Below, in pieces: positions 26,911 to 35,444 of a stretch of 64,000 bases of DNA (its first letter is position 1; each line of letters begins with the position of its first letter). A program made the translations under genes and the position numbers. Under the pieces are notes generated by a model, which saw nothing but the letters and a program-made list of their open reading frames with translations, did no database searches and was not told where the DNA came from. This stretch comes from Usitatibacter sp038244725 (GTDB lineage: Bacteria > Pseudomonadota > Gammaproteobacteria > Burkholderiales > Usitatibacteraceae): contig JBBRTF010000012.1 of assembly GCA_038244725.1 (NCBI GenBank), forward strand, positions 32,447 to 96,446. The letters run 5' to 3'.

Positions 26911-27777
26911 CTAGGGCACGGGGCGCGAGGCACGAGGCGCGAGATGGATGGGATGCTGGCGGTCCGCTTCGTCATCCGCAGCTTCGATGTTTGCGAAGTC
27001 GTGCAGGGAACGGTCGAGCAAGTGCGAAGGGGACACGTTCGCGAGCGCGCTGAAGATCGACTCGACGCGGCCGGGGTGCTGCTTCTCCCAGTCGCGCAGC
27101 ATCGCCTTCACCTGCTTTCTCTGCAGCTGCTCCTGGGATCCGCACAGGTCGCACGGGATGATCGGGAAGGCGCGCGCCTCGGCGTATGCGGCGAGGTCGC
27201 TTTCCTCCACGTAGGCGAGCGGCCGGATCACGACGTGCCTGCCATCATCGGAGATGAGCTTGGGCGGCATCGTTTTCAGCTTGCCGCCGTGGAAGAGGTT
27301 GAGGAAGAAAGTCTCGAGGATGTCGTCGCGGTGATGGCCGAGCGCGATCTTCGTTGCGCCGAGCTCGCCCGCGACCTTGTAGAGCGCGCCGCGTCGCAGC
27401 CGCGAGCACAGGCCGCACATGGTCTTGCCTTCGGGGATCACGCGCTTCACGACGCTGTACGTGTCCTGCACCACGATGCGATAGGGGACAGCCACGGACT
27501 CGAGGTATTCCGGCAGCACGTGCTCGGGAAATCCCGGATGGCGCTGGTCGAGATTCACGGCGATGAGCTCGAAAGGCACCGGCGACTTCTCGCGAAGGCG
27601 CATGAGCACGTCGAGCATCGCGTAGCTGTCCTTGCCCCCGGACAGGCACACCATCACCTTGTCGCCCGCCCCGATCATCGAGAAGTCCGCGATCGCCTGG
27701 CCCACGAGGCGGCGCAGGCGCTTGGCGAGCTTGGCGGATTCGAAGTCGGTCTTGCGGGTGTCGGCGGTGGTGCTCAC
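26911..27777 (-). CDS. ttcA: TtcA, tRNA 2-thiocytidine-32 synthetase
   Basis: ATP-dependent tRNA thiolation enzyme that modifies C32 and uses a 4Fe-4S cluster. The GTG at 27777 gives 288 residues; an ATG at 27810 would overlap the upstream gene. The PP-loop is VCLSGGKDSYAML. Cluster cysteines are in GKTMCGLCSRLRRGALY and IPCDLCGSQEQLQRKQ, and ALGHHRDDILETFFLNLFHGG is the TtcA helix. It is co-directional with the SDR gene, seven bases apart. Confidence 0.95.
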   Translation of the reverse strand: MSTTADTRKTDFESAKLAKRLRRLVGQAIADFSMIGAGDKVMVCLSGGKDSYAMLDVLMRLREKSPVPFELIAVNLDQRHPGFPEHVLPEYLESVAVPYRIVVQDTYSVVKRVIPEGKTMCGLCSRLRRGALYKVAGELGATKIALGHHRDDILETFFLNLFHGGKLKTMPPKLISDDGRHVVIRPLAYVEESDLAAYAEARAFPIIPCDLCGSQEQLQRKQVKAMLRDWEKQHPGRVESIFSALANVSPSHLLDRSLHDFANIEAADDEADRQHPIHLAPRASRPVP

Positions 27778-27784
27778 GGCGGGC

Positions 27785-28525
27785 CTAGAGGTGGATGCCG
27801 CGCCCCCCATCCACGGCGAGGATCTGGCCGGTGACGAACGGGGCGTCGAAGAGGAGGTATTTTACCGCGCCGGCGACATCCTCCGGGCTGCCGACCCGCG
27901 CGAGAGGCGTTTGCGCGGTGATGCGCTCCTTTTCCGAGGCCTCGAAGTGGGTGCCGCCGTCGGGCCACAGGATCGCGCCCGGAGACACGCCGTTCACCCG
28001 AACCTCGGGCCCCAGCTCGAGCGCGAGCGAGCGCGTGAGCCCCGCGAGCCCCGCCTTGGCGATCGAGTACACGACGAAATTCTTCAGCGGCCGCTCGGCG
28101 TGGATATCGACCACGTTCACGATGGCGCCCCTCGATTCGCGTAGCCGCGGCGCCGCCGCCTGCGCGAGGAAGAGCGGCGCGCGCAGGTTGGTGCCGATGA
28201 GGTCCTCCCAAGCGGCCGCGTCGATGCGGCCCAGGGGCGTGGGGTAGAACGAGGACGCGTTGTTCACGAGGGCGTCGAGGCGTCCGAAGGCGCGCGCGGC
28301 TTCCTCGACGATGCGCGCGACCTCTTCCACGTCGAGGAGGTCGCCCTCGATCACCGCGCACGATCCCGCGCGCGCCGCGTTCATCTCCGCGGCGAGGCGT
28401 TCGGCCTCGGCGCGCGAGCGGTGGCAATGCAGCGCCACCCGTGCGCCGGCCGCGTGCAGCGTGCGCGCGATCGCCGCGCCGATGCGCCGCGCCGCTCCGG
28501 TGACGAGGACCGCGCCATCCTGCAT
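27785..28525 (-). CDS. SDR family oxidoreductase, pteridine-reductase-like
   Basis: A 246-residue classical SDR with Rossmann glycines TGAARRIGAAIARTLHAAG, NNASSFYP (NNAG-like strand), catalytic YxxxK in VVYSIAKAGLAGLTRSLALELG and the terminal LAVDGGRGI. The TGAxRRIG start, NNASSFYPTPL and the VNGVSPGAILWPDG loop match the pteridine reductase (FolM/PTR1-like) branch, which reduces dihydrobiopterin or dihydromonapterin. It shares a divergent promoter region (52 bases) with the MidA-like methyltransferase and is followed by ttcA. Confidence 0.88.
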   Translation of the reverse strand: MQDGAVLVTGAARRIGAAIARTLHAAGARVALHCHRSRAEAERLAAEMNAARAGSCAVIEGDLLDVEEVARIVEEAARAFGRLDALVNNASSFYPTPLGRIDAAAWEDLIGTNLRAPLFLAQAAAPRLRESRGAIVNVVDIHAERPLKNFVVYSIAKAGLAGLTRSLALELGPEVRVNGVSPGAILWPDGGTHFEASEKERITAQTPLARVGSPEDVAGAVKYLLFDAPFVTGQILAVDGGRGIHL

Positions 28526-28577
28526 GCTATATTCCCGCGCACTCGAAAAGAACCTCGAAGTGTAGCCCAAGGCTCCC

Positions 28578-29747
28578 ATGCCGCAGCCCGCCGAACCCGT
28601 CCTTCCCCCACCCTCCCCGGACGCATCGGCCCACTCGCGCGAGCTCGCCGAGCACATCGCCAACACCATCGTCGCCGAGGGCGAGTGGATCGCGTTCACG
28701 CGCTACATGGAGCTCGCGCTGTATGCGCCGGGCCTGGGCTACTACGCCGCCGGTGCGCGCAAGTTCGGCTCCGACGGCGACTTCGTCACGTCTCCGGAGA
28801 TCTCGCCGATGTTCGCCAAGTGCTTCGCGCTGCAGGCGGCGCAGGTGCTGAAGGCGGTGGGCGGCGACGTCCTCGAGCTGGGCCCGGGCTCCGGGATATT
28901 CGCCGCAGACATGTTCGAGGCGTTGAAGGAGATGGGGACGCTCCCCGATCGCTACCTCCTCCTCGAGGTGAGCCCGGACCTGCGCGAGCGCCAGCGCACG
29001 CTCCTCATGCAGCGCTTCCCCGGCGACATCGGCCGCTTCGAATGGATCGAGCGCCTTCCCGCGAAAATCCGCGGCATGGTGATCGCCAACGAGGTGCTCG
29101 ACGTGGTGCCCTGCGCGCTCGTGCACCGCACCGACGAGGGCTACATGGAGAGCGGAGTGGTCCTCACCGAGGCGGGCCTGGCCTTCGAGGACCAGGGGCT
29201 TCGCGACGGCGAGCTGCGCCGCCGCGCGGAGTCGGCCTTCCCGCCCGGCGACTACGATTACCTCTCGGAAGTGAATTTCGCGGCGGAAGGGCTGGTGCGC
29301 ACCATCGCGGCAACGCTCGAAGCCGGGATCGCGATCTTCGTCGACTATGGTTTCCCCGAGCGCGAGTACTACCATCCGCAGCGCTCCATGGGGACGCTGC
29401 GCTGCCACTATCGCCATCGCGTGCACGGCGATCCCTTCTTCATGCCCGGCCTGCAGGACATCACGGCGCATGTGGACTTCAGCGCCATGGCGCGCGCCGC
29501 GGAGCAGGGCGGCGCGGAGGTCTACGGCTTCACGACCCAAGCCTACTTCCTCATCTCCTGCGGCCTGGCGGTGCTGGTCTCCGCGGGCGATCCCACCATG
29601 ACGCTCTCGCGCCTGAAGGGGACCTCCGCGGTGCACCGGCTCATCAGCCCCTCGGAGATGGGCGAGCTCTTCAAGGTGATGGGCTTCGGCAAGGGCATGG
29701 CGGACCCGATCCTCGGGTTCCAGTCGGCGCGGCACCTGCAGTTGTGA
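28578..29747 (+). CDS. SAM-dependent methyltransferase of the MidA/NDUFAF7 (DUF185) family
   Basis: A 389-residue cytoplasmic protein. The SAM pocket is VLELGPGSGIFAADMF (~residues 97-112). Family blocks include FTRYMELALYAPGLGYYAAGARKFGSDGDFVTSPEIS near the N-terminus, IANEVLDVVPC and FVDYGFPEREYYHPQRSMGTL. The human member NDUFAF7 methylates an Arg of the complex I subunit NDUFS2; bacterial roles are uncertain. It is divergent from the SDR gene and ends one base before pntB (convergent). Confidence 0.92.
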   Translation: MPQPAEPVLPPPSPDASAHSRELAEHIANTIVAEGEWIAFTRYMELALYAPGLGYYAAGARKFGSDGDFVTSPEISPMFAKCFALQAAQVLKAVGGDVLELGPGSGIFAADMFEALKEMGTLPDRYLLLEVSPDLRERQRTLLMQRFPGDIGRFEWIERLPAKIRGMVIANEVLDVVPCALVHRTDEGYMESGVVLTEAGLAFEDQGLRDGELRRRAESAFPPGDYDYLSEVNFAAEGLVRTIAATLEAGIAIFVDYGFPEREYYHPQRSMGTLRCHYRHRVHGDPFFMPGLQDITAHVDFSAMARAAEQGGAEVYGFTTQAYFLISCGLAVLVSAGDPTMTLSRLKGTSAVHRLISPSEMGELFKVMGFGKGMADPILGFQSARHLQL

Positions 29748-29748
29748 C

Positions 29749-31170
29749 CTAGCTCTTCAGCGCTGCCAGCACCTCGTCCAGCATCTTCTTCGCGTCGCCG
29801 AAGAGCATCCGGTTGTTCTCCTTGTAGAAGAGCGGATTGTCGACGCCGGCGTAGCCCGAAGCCATGCTGCGCTTCATCACGATCGAGTTGTGCGCCTTCC
29901 AGACCTCGAGCACCGGCATGCCTGCGATCGGGCTCGTGGGATCTTCCTGCGCGCTCGGGTTCACGATGTCGTTGGCGCCGATCACCATGGCGACGTCGGT
30001 GTCCGGAAAGTCCCCGTTGATCTCGTCCATCTCCATCACGATGTCGTAGGGCACCTTCGCCTCGGCGAGCAACACGTTCATGTGGCCCGGCATGCGTCCC
30101 GCGACCGGATGAATGCCGAAGCGCACGGTCTTGCCCAGCTCGCGCAGCCGCTTGGTGATCTCGAACACCGTGTGCTGCGCCTGGGCGACCGCCATGCCGT
30201 AGCCCGGCACGATGATGACGCTCTTGGCTTCCTTGAGGAGGTCCGCGGCTTCCTGCGCGCTCACCGGCACCACCTCGCCCGCGGGCTGCGCGGCGCCGCC
30301 GTCGGCGGCGTTGGGCGCGGGCGCCCCGCCGCCGAACCCGCCGGCGATGACGCTGATGAAGTTGCGATTCATCGCGCGGCACATGATGTAGGAGAGGATC
30401 GCGCCGGACGAACCCACCAGCGCGCCGGTGACGATCAGGAGATCGTTGGAGAGCATGAAGCCCGTGGCGGCCGCCGCCCATCCCGAGTAGCTATTCAGCA
30501 TCGAGACCACCACCGGCATGTCCGCGCCGCCGATGGCCATCACCATGTGCACGCCGAAGAGGAGCGCGATCAACGTCATAGCGACGAGCGGGAGCATGCC
30601 CACGGCGATGGAATGGGCGCGCAGGAAGGCATAGCCGAGGAATATCACCGCGACAAGGCCGGCGAGATTCATCCAGTGCCGCGCGGGCAATAGCAGGGGC
30701 TTGCCGCCGATGCGCCCGGAGAGCTTGCCGAACGCGATCACCGATCCGGAGAGCGTCACCGCGCCGATCAGCACGCCCACGTAGATCTCGGCGTGGTGGA
30801 TCGCGACTTCCGCGCTCGACATGCCGGCGGAAGCGGTGGGGTCGATGAAGCTCGCGTAACCCACGATCATCGCGACCAGGCCCACAAGGCTGTGCATGAA
30901 CGCCACCAGCTCGGGCATCTGCGTCATCTTCACGGTGCGCGCGAGGTAAAGGCCGATGGATCCGCCCACCACCAGCGCGATCGCGATCCAGACGATGCCG
31001 CCCGAGGAGACGCGCGGACCGCACACGGTGGCGATCACGGCGATCGCCATGCCGATCATTCCGTAGAGGTTGCCGCGCCGCGAGGACTCGGGATTGGAGA
31101 GGCCGCCCAGGCTCAGGATGAAGAGGATGATCGCGGCGATGTAGGAAACGGTAACCAGGTTCGCGGACAT
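29749..31170 (-). CDS. pntB: NAD(P) transhydrogenase subunit beta
   Basis: Inner-membrane proton-translocating transhydrogenase subunit with the NADP-binding domain. Start at 31170 (MSANLVTVSYIAAII) gives 473 residues. About nine TM helices are followed by a cytoplasmic dIII domain with SVIIVPGYGMAVAQAQH, FGIHPVAGRMPGHMNVLLAEA, the NADP loop MVIGANDIVNPSAQEDPTSPI and VMKRSMASGYAGVDNPLFY. It is eight bases downstream of pntA, forming the standard operon. Confidence 0.97.
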   Translation of the reverse strand: MSANLVTVSYIAAIILFILSLGGLSNPESSRRGNLYGMIGMAIAVIATVCGPRVSSGGIVWIAIALVVGGSIGLYLARTVKMTQMPELVAFMHSLVGLVAMIVGYASFIDPTASAGMSSAEVAIHHAEIYVGVLIGAVTLSGSVIAFGKLSGRIGGKPLLLPARHWMNLAGLVAVIFLGYAFLRAHSIAVGMLPLVAMTLIALLFGVHMVMAIGGADMPVVVSMLNSYSGWAAAATGFMLSNDLLIVTGALVGSSGAILSYIMCRAMNRNFISVIAGGFGGGAPAPNAADGGAAQPAGEVVPVSAQEAADLLKEAKSVIIVPGYGMAVAQAQHTVFEITKRLRELGKTVRFGIHPVAGRMPGHMNVLLAEAKVPYDIVMEMDEINGDFPDTDVAMVIGANDIVNPSAQEDPTSPIAGMPVLEVWKAHNSIVMKRSMASGYAGVDNPLFYKENNRMLFGDAKKMLDEVLAALKS

Positions 31171-31178
31171 GTCGGCTC

Positions 31179-32786
31179 CTATTTCCGGAACATGGACAGC
31201 ATGCGTTGCGTCACCGCGAAGCCGCCGAACATGTTGATCGCCGTGAGGGCGATGCCCGCGACCGCGAGCCACCGGATGATCCCGTCGGGCCGCGCGCCTT
31301 CACCCGCCAACTCCGCGACCACGGGCGGCGCGATCTGCACCAGCGCCCCGATGATGATGATGCTGCTGATGGCGTTGGTCACGCTCATGAGCGGCGTGTG
31401 CAGCGCGGGCGTCACGTTCCAGACCACCATGTAGCCCACGAAGCAAGCGAGGACGAACACGGTGAAGTGCCCGAGGAAGGCTGCCGGCGCGTACGCGCCG
31501 ATGAGCGCGAAGAGCACCGCGCCCGCCGCGAACATGATCGCGAGCGTGCCCGCCGCCATGGGATCGCCTGCGCCGTGACCGTGCCCTGCCTTGCCCGCAG
31601 CGGCCGCGGCGGGCATCGGCTTCGCGGGCGCCTTGGCGGCCGGCGCCGCGGAGAGCTTCGGCGCGGGCTGCGGCCAGGTCACCACGCCGTCCTTGATCAC
31701 GGTCGTGCCGCGGATGACCTCGTCTTCCATGTCGACGTTGTAGACGCCGTCCTTCGCCTTGCAGAGGTCCTCGGAGAGCCTGAAGAGGTTGTTCGCATAG
31801 AGCGTGCTGGCTTGCGTGGCCAGCCTGCTGGGAAGATCGGTGTAGCCGATGATGATGACACCGTGCTTCGTCACCACCTTGCCGGGCTCGGTGAGCTCGC
31901 AGTTGCCACCCTGCTCCGCGGCCATGTCGACGATCACGCTGCCGGGCTTCATCGACCGCACCATCTCGGCGGTTATGAGCTTGGGCGCGGGCTTGCCGGG
32001 GATGAGCGCGGTGGTGATGATGATGTCGACTTCCTTCGCCTGCTTCGCGAACGTCTCGCGTTGCGCCTTCTGGAAGCCCTCGCTCATCACCTTGGCGTAG
32101 CCGCCGACGCCGCTGCCTTCCTCCACGTAGTCGACCGGGACGTACTCGCCGCCGAGCGAACGGATCTGGTCCGCCACTTCGGGCCGCGTGTCGTTGGCGC
32201 GCACGATGGCGCCCAGCCCCGACGCCGCGCCGATGGCCGCGAGGCCGGCCACACCCGCGCCGATCACGAACACCTTCGCGGGCGGCACCTTGCCGGCGGC
32301 GGTGATCTGGCCGGTGAAGAAGCGCCCGAACTCGTGTGCTGCCTCGATGACCGCACGATATCCGCCGATGTTGGCCATGGAGGAGAGCGCATCGAGCTTC
32401 TGCGCGCGCGAGATGCGCGGCACGCTGTCCATGGCGAGCACCGTCACCTTCTTCGCGGCGAGGAACTGCAGCAGCTCCGGATTCTGCGCGGGCCAGATGA
32501 AGGAGACGAGGATCTGGCCCTCGCGCATCGACTGCACCTCATCGCGGCTGGGAGCGCGCACCTTGAAGACGATGTCCGCGCCCGACCACACCGCCGCGGC
32601 ATCGGGGACCACCTTCGCGCCCGCCGCCGCGTAAGCCTCGTCGCCGATGCTCGCCGCCTCGCCGGCGCCGGATTCGACGATCACGCTGAAGCCGAGCTTC
32701 GCGAGCTTCGGGACCACATCCGGCACGGTGGCGACGCGTTTTTCGCCAGCGAAGGTTTCCCGCGGTACGCCGATCACCTGTGCCAT
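31179..32786 (-). CDS. pntA: NAD(P) transhydrogenase subunit alpha (fused form)
   Basis: The 535-residue protein joins the NAD-binding dI domain (residues 1-~380: AQVIGVPRETFAGEKRVATVPD, FVIGAGVAGLAAIGAASGLGA) to a membrane domain of four hydrophobic helices (~400-535). It is the undivided E. coli-like form, not the split PntAA/PntAB form. An Ala/Pro/Lys-rich linker (APAKPMPAAAAAGKAGHGHG) separates the two parts. With PntB it interconverts NADPH and NADH using the proton gradient. Confidence 0.96.
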   Translation of the reverse strand: MAQVIGVPRETFAGEKRVATVPDVVPKLAKLGFSVIVESGAGEAASIGDEAYAAAGAKVVPDAAAVWSGADIVFKVRAPSRDEVQSMREGQILVSFIWPAQNPELLQFLAAKKVTVLAMDSVPRISRAQKLDALSSMANIGGYRAVIEAAHEFGRFFTGQITAAGKVPPAKVFVIGAGVAGLAAIGAASGLGAIVRANDTRPEVADQIRSLGGEYVPVDYVEEGSGVGGYAKVMSEGFQKAQRETFAKQAKEVDIIITTALIPGKPAPKLITAEMVRSMKPGSVIVDMAAEQGGNCELTEPGKVVTKHGVIIIGYTDLPSRLATQASTLYANNLFRLSEDLCKAKDGVYNVDMEDEVIRGTTVIKDGVVTWPQPAPKLSAAPAAKAPAKPMPAAAAAGKAGHGHGAGDPMAAGTLAIMFAAGAVLFALIGAYAPAAFLGHFTVFVLACFVGYMVVWNVTPALHTPLMSVTNAISSIIIIGALVQIAPPVVAELAGEGARPDGIIRWLAVAGIALTAINMFGGFAVTQRMLSMFRK

Positions 32787-32898
32787 GCGCTTGCTCCCGG
32801 ATTCGTAGTTTGGGGAATTCTACGTCCTCGGCCGCGGGCGCCTGCGCGCAGGGCCTAAACGATTGAAGAAGCGGGGTTTTCCGGGCCCCGCCCCGCGA

Positions 32899-32977
32899 TG
32901 CTGCAGCGCAACAAAAACACCTTGACTCCGGGGCTAATTGGCCTAAAATATGGATTGTGCAGTGCAGCAAAAGAGGC
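32899..32977 (+). promoter_or_regulatory. Phasin promoter with two PhaR-like TGC-rich sites
   Basis: A -35 TTGACT (32922-32927) and a -10 TAAAAT (32944-32949) are 16 bases apart. Two similar TGC-rich motifs ending in GCAACAAAA (about 32899-32917) and GCAGCAAAA (about 32957-32974) flank this promoter, one upstream of the -35 and one near the start site. They resemble operators of the polyhydroxybutyrate regulator PhaR, which represses phasin genes. The binding assignment is inference. Confidence 0.5.
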
Positions 32978-33007
32978 TGCCCCAACAACCCCACAAAGGA
33001 GTACACC

Positions 33008-33553
33008 ATGTTCAAAATCGACCAGTTCAGCGCCGCCAACGAGGCCGCCATCAACCAGTTCTCCTATTTCGCGCAACTCTCGCTCGCCAACGCCGAGCGC
33101 TTCGCCGAGCTTTCGCTGGGCGCCGCCCGCGACTCCGTCGAGCAAGCCGCCGCCCACGCGCAGAGCCTCGCCGGCGCGAAGGACGTGCATGAAGTCATCG
33201 CCCTCAACTCCGCCGCCATGGAGCCGGTGATGAAGCGCGCCTATGCGTACTCGCGCACCGCCTACGAGACCGCCGCCGAGACCAACACCGAAGTGAAGCG
33301 CGTGTTCGAGAAGCAAGCGGCCGAGTACAACAAAGCCGCCGTCGCCGCCCTCGAAGAGGCCTTCAAGTACGCGCCCGCCGGCTCCGAGTCCGTGGTGGAC
33401 AACGTGAAGACCGCGATCGCCGCCGCGCAGAGCGCCTACAACAACCTCGCCGCGATCAACAAGCAGATCTATGACACCGTCGAGAAGTCGGTGGAGCAGA
33501 ACGTCGCGACCGTGAAGTCGGCGACCCGCAAGGCGAAGGCGAAGAAGCGCTAA
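33008..33553 (+). CDS. Phasin family protein
   Basis: A 181-residue amphipathic all-helical protein (FKIDQFSAANEAAINQFSYFAQLSLANAE) of the phasin family, which coats intracellular polyhydroxyalkanoate granules and limits their size. The core includes AAETNTEVKRVFEKQAAEYNK. The C-terminus is Lys/Arg rich (ATRKAKAKKR) and could contact DNA or granule surface. It is monocistronic, with its own promoter and a strong rho-independent terminator. Presence implies PHB storage; no synthase gene is in the window. Confidence 0.92.
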   Translation: MFKIDQFSAANEAAINQFSYFAQLSLANAERFAELSLGAARDSVEQAAAHAQSLAGAKDVHEVIALNSAAMEPVMKRAYAYSRTAYETAAETNTEVKRVFEKQAAEYNKAAVAALEEAFKYAPAGSESVVDNVKTAIAAAQSAYNNLAAINKQIYDTVEKSVEQNVATVKSATRKAKAKKR

Positions 33554-33611
33554 GCCCAGCCGGGGCCGGGCTCGCCCGGCGCCGCGAAAGTTTTCCCCCA
33601 AGTTGGAACCG

Positions 33612-33641
33612 CCCCCGGCATGCCCGGGGGTGTTTTTTTTT
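33612..33641 (+). terminator. Rho-independent terminator of the phasin gene
   Basis: CCCCCGG (33612-33618) pairs with CCGGGGG (33624-33630) and is followed by a run of nine T. It also abuts the 3' end of the convergent cca gene. Confidence 0.85.
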
Positions 33642-34763
33642 CTAGTTGCCGCTCACCGGCTGCAGCGAGGCGATCGCTGCCAGCCGCGCGCGCCGCAGCG
33701 CCCCGGGAATGTCCTGCGGGTTCTCGCGGGCGATGGCGCCGGCATCGACGCCGCGCGCGGCGTCGAGCGCGAGGCGTAATTCCCGTCCCGGGCGAAACAC
33801 CTGCTGCGGCGCGCCGCCGTGGGAGTCGCACTCGGCGACCTCCATCAGCCGGTCGAGCCGCTCGGGGCGCCGGAACGCGTCCGCGCGCTCGAGCGTCTCG
33901 AGCGTCGAGCCCGCGTCCAGCCCCGAGGTCGCGATCGAGCCGCGCTCACGGATGGCGAGGAGGGCGAGCTCGCGGCAATCGGCCGGCGCGTTGACGCGGG
34001 TCGCGAGGCCGCGGGCGTCCTCGGCGGCGAGGTCGAGCGCGAGGAGCGCGAAGCGCACGGCGAGGTTGCGCCCGCGCGAGGCCGCGCAATCCAGGCGCCG
34101 CGCCAGCGCGTCGGGCTCGTCCGGACGATCGAAAACGCGGTCGAGCTCGGGCAGGATGCGCGCGAGCGCCCCGCATTCACGCAGCACCGCGATCATCCTC
34201 GCGGGGCTCTTCTCCATGAGGCCGCGCGCGAGCTCCTGCCACACGCGCTCGGCGACCAGGGCGTCGGCCTCTCCCGCCTCGACCATGTGGCGCATCAGCG
34301 CGAGCGTTTCGGGCGCGATCGCGAAGCCGAAGCGCGCGGCGAAGCGCGCGACGCGCAGGATTCGCACCGGATCCTCCGCGAACGCCTCGCTCACGTGCCG
34401 CAGCACACCCGCGCGGAGGTCGCGCTCGCCGCCATGGGGATCGACGAGCGCTCCGTCCTCGCCGCGCGCCATTGCGTTGATGGTGAGGTCGCGCCGCGCG
34501 AGGTCTTCCTCCAGGGTCACGCTCGCGTCGGCATGGAACACGAAGCCGCGATAACCGGGCGCCGTCTTCCTCTCGGTGCGCGCGAGCGCGTATTCCTCGT
34601 GGGTCTCGGGATGCAGGAACACGGGGAAATCGGCGCCCACGGGGCGCAAGCCCCGCTTCACCATCTCCGCGGGGTCGCTGCCCACCACCACGTAGTCGCG
34701 ATCCTGCACCTCGAGGCCGAGCAGCTCATCGCGCACCGACCCGCCCACCAGGTAGGTCTTCAT
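33642..34763 (-). CDS. cca: CCA tRNA nucleotidyltransferase with degenerate HD region
   Basis: Adds or repairs the 3'-CCA of tRNA. The 373-residue enzyme is class II: YLVGGSVRDELLG (P-loop-like GGSVRD), the metal-binding DxD in EVQDRDYVVVG, RRDLTINAMA, DPVRILRVARFAARFGF and the YALART block. The family's C-terminal HD phosphohydrolase region is about 40 residues shorter than in E. coli, and where LCHDFGK is expected the sequence reads LLALDLAAED, so the HD metal ligands appear lost. It probably retains nucleotidyl transfer only. Confidence 0.93.
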   Translation of the reverse strand: MKTYLVGGSVRDELLGLEVQDRDYVVVGSDPAEMVKRGLRPVGADFPVFLHPETHEEYALARTERKTAPGYRGFVFHADASVTLEEDLARRDLTINAMARGEDGALVDPHGGERDLRAGVLRHVSEAFAEDPVRILRVARFAARFGFAIAPETLALMRHMVEAGEADALVAERVWQELARGLMEKSPARMIAVLRECGALARILPELDRVFDRPDEPDALARRLDCAASRGRNLAVRFALLALDLAAEDARGLATRVNAPADCRELALLAIRERGSIATSGLDAGSTLETLERADAFRRPERLDRLMEVAECDSHGGAPQQVFRPGRELRLALDAARGVDAGAIARENPQDIPGALRRARLAAIASLQPVSGN

Positions 34764-35441
34764 CTACCGCGCGGGGGAGGCTGTGGCGTAGGGCTCGTCC
34801 TCGGAGACGATCTCCTTTTCCTGCAGGGCCCCCTCGATCCACGCGCGCACGCCCGGCGCCGCGGCCATCGCCTCGCAGTAGCGCGTGCTTTCCGGCGCGA
34901 GCGCCACGGCGTAGGTCCTGAATCGCATCACCACGGGCGCATACATCGCGTCGGCCGCCGAGAACTCGCCGAAGAGGAAGGGGCCTGCCGCGCCGAAGCG
35001 CTGTCGCGACTCGCCCCACAGGCGCTCGATGCGCTCGATGTTCTTCTTCACCCCGGCGTTCATGCCCATGCCGGGATGCGAGCCTCGGATGTTCATCGGC
35101 ATGTGGTCGCGCAGGTCGCGGAAGCCCGAGTGCATCTCCGCGGCCACCGAGCGCGCGAAGGCGCGGGCGGCATCGTCGCGCGGCCACACGCCCTTGCCCG
35201 GATACCACTCGTTCAACGCCTCCGTGATCGCGAGCGAGTCCCACACCGACTGCTCCGCGCGCCAGAGCACGGGCACCAGGCGCGAGGGCGACCAGCGCTC
35301 GATGCCGGCGTCCCATTCGCCGGAGTTGAAGCGCAGCTTCTTCTCCTCGAACGCGATGCCGAGCTGGGTCATCAGCACCCACGGGCGCATCGACCACGAC
35401 GAGTAGTTCTTGTTGCCGATCACGAGGGTGAGCTCGCTCAT
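34764..35441 (-). CDS. Glutathione S-transferase family protein (SSWSxR type)
   Basis: A 225-residue cytosolic protein with the N-terminal thioredoxin fold beginning LTLVIGNKNYSSWSMRPWVLM (catalytic Ser in the SSWSMR motif). It then has SPSRLVPVLW (cis-Pro) and a helical C-terminal domain (FLFGEFSAADAMYAPVVMRF). It lies directly before cca (adjacent, no gap) and just after the NDUFA9-like gene, three bases away, so co-transcription is likely. Substrate unknown. Confidence 0.9.
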   Translation of the reverse strand: MSELTLVIGNKNYSSWSMRPWVLMTQLGIAFEEKKLRFNSGEWDAGIERWSPSRLVPVLWRAEQSVWDSLAITEALNEWYPGKGVWPRDDAARAFARSVAAEMHSGFRDLRDHMPMNIRGSHPGMGMNAGVKKNIERIERLWGESRQRFGAAGPFLFGEFSAADAMYAPVVMRFRTYAVALAPESTRYCEAMAAAPGVRAWIEGALQEKEIVSEDEPYATASPAR

Positions 35442-35444
35442 GCG

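Noticed and set aside
27777..27810. Alternative ATG start at 27810 for ttcA
   Set aside because: It overlaps the SDR stop and adds residues with no homology; the GTG at 27777 fits the normal TtcA N-terminus.
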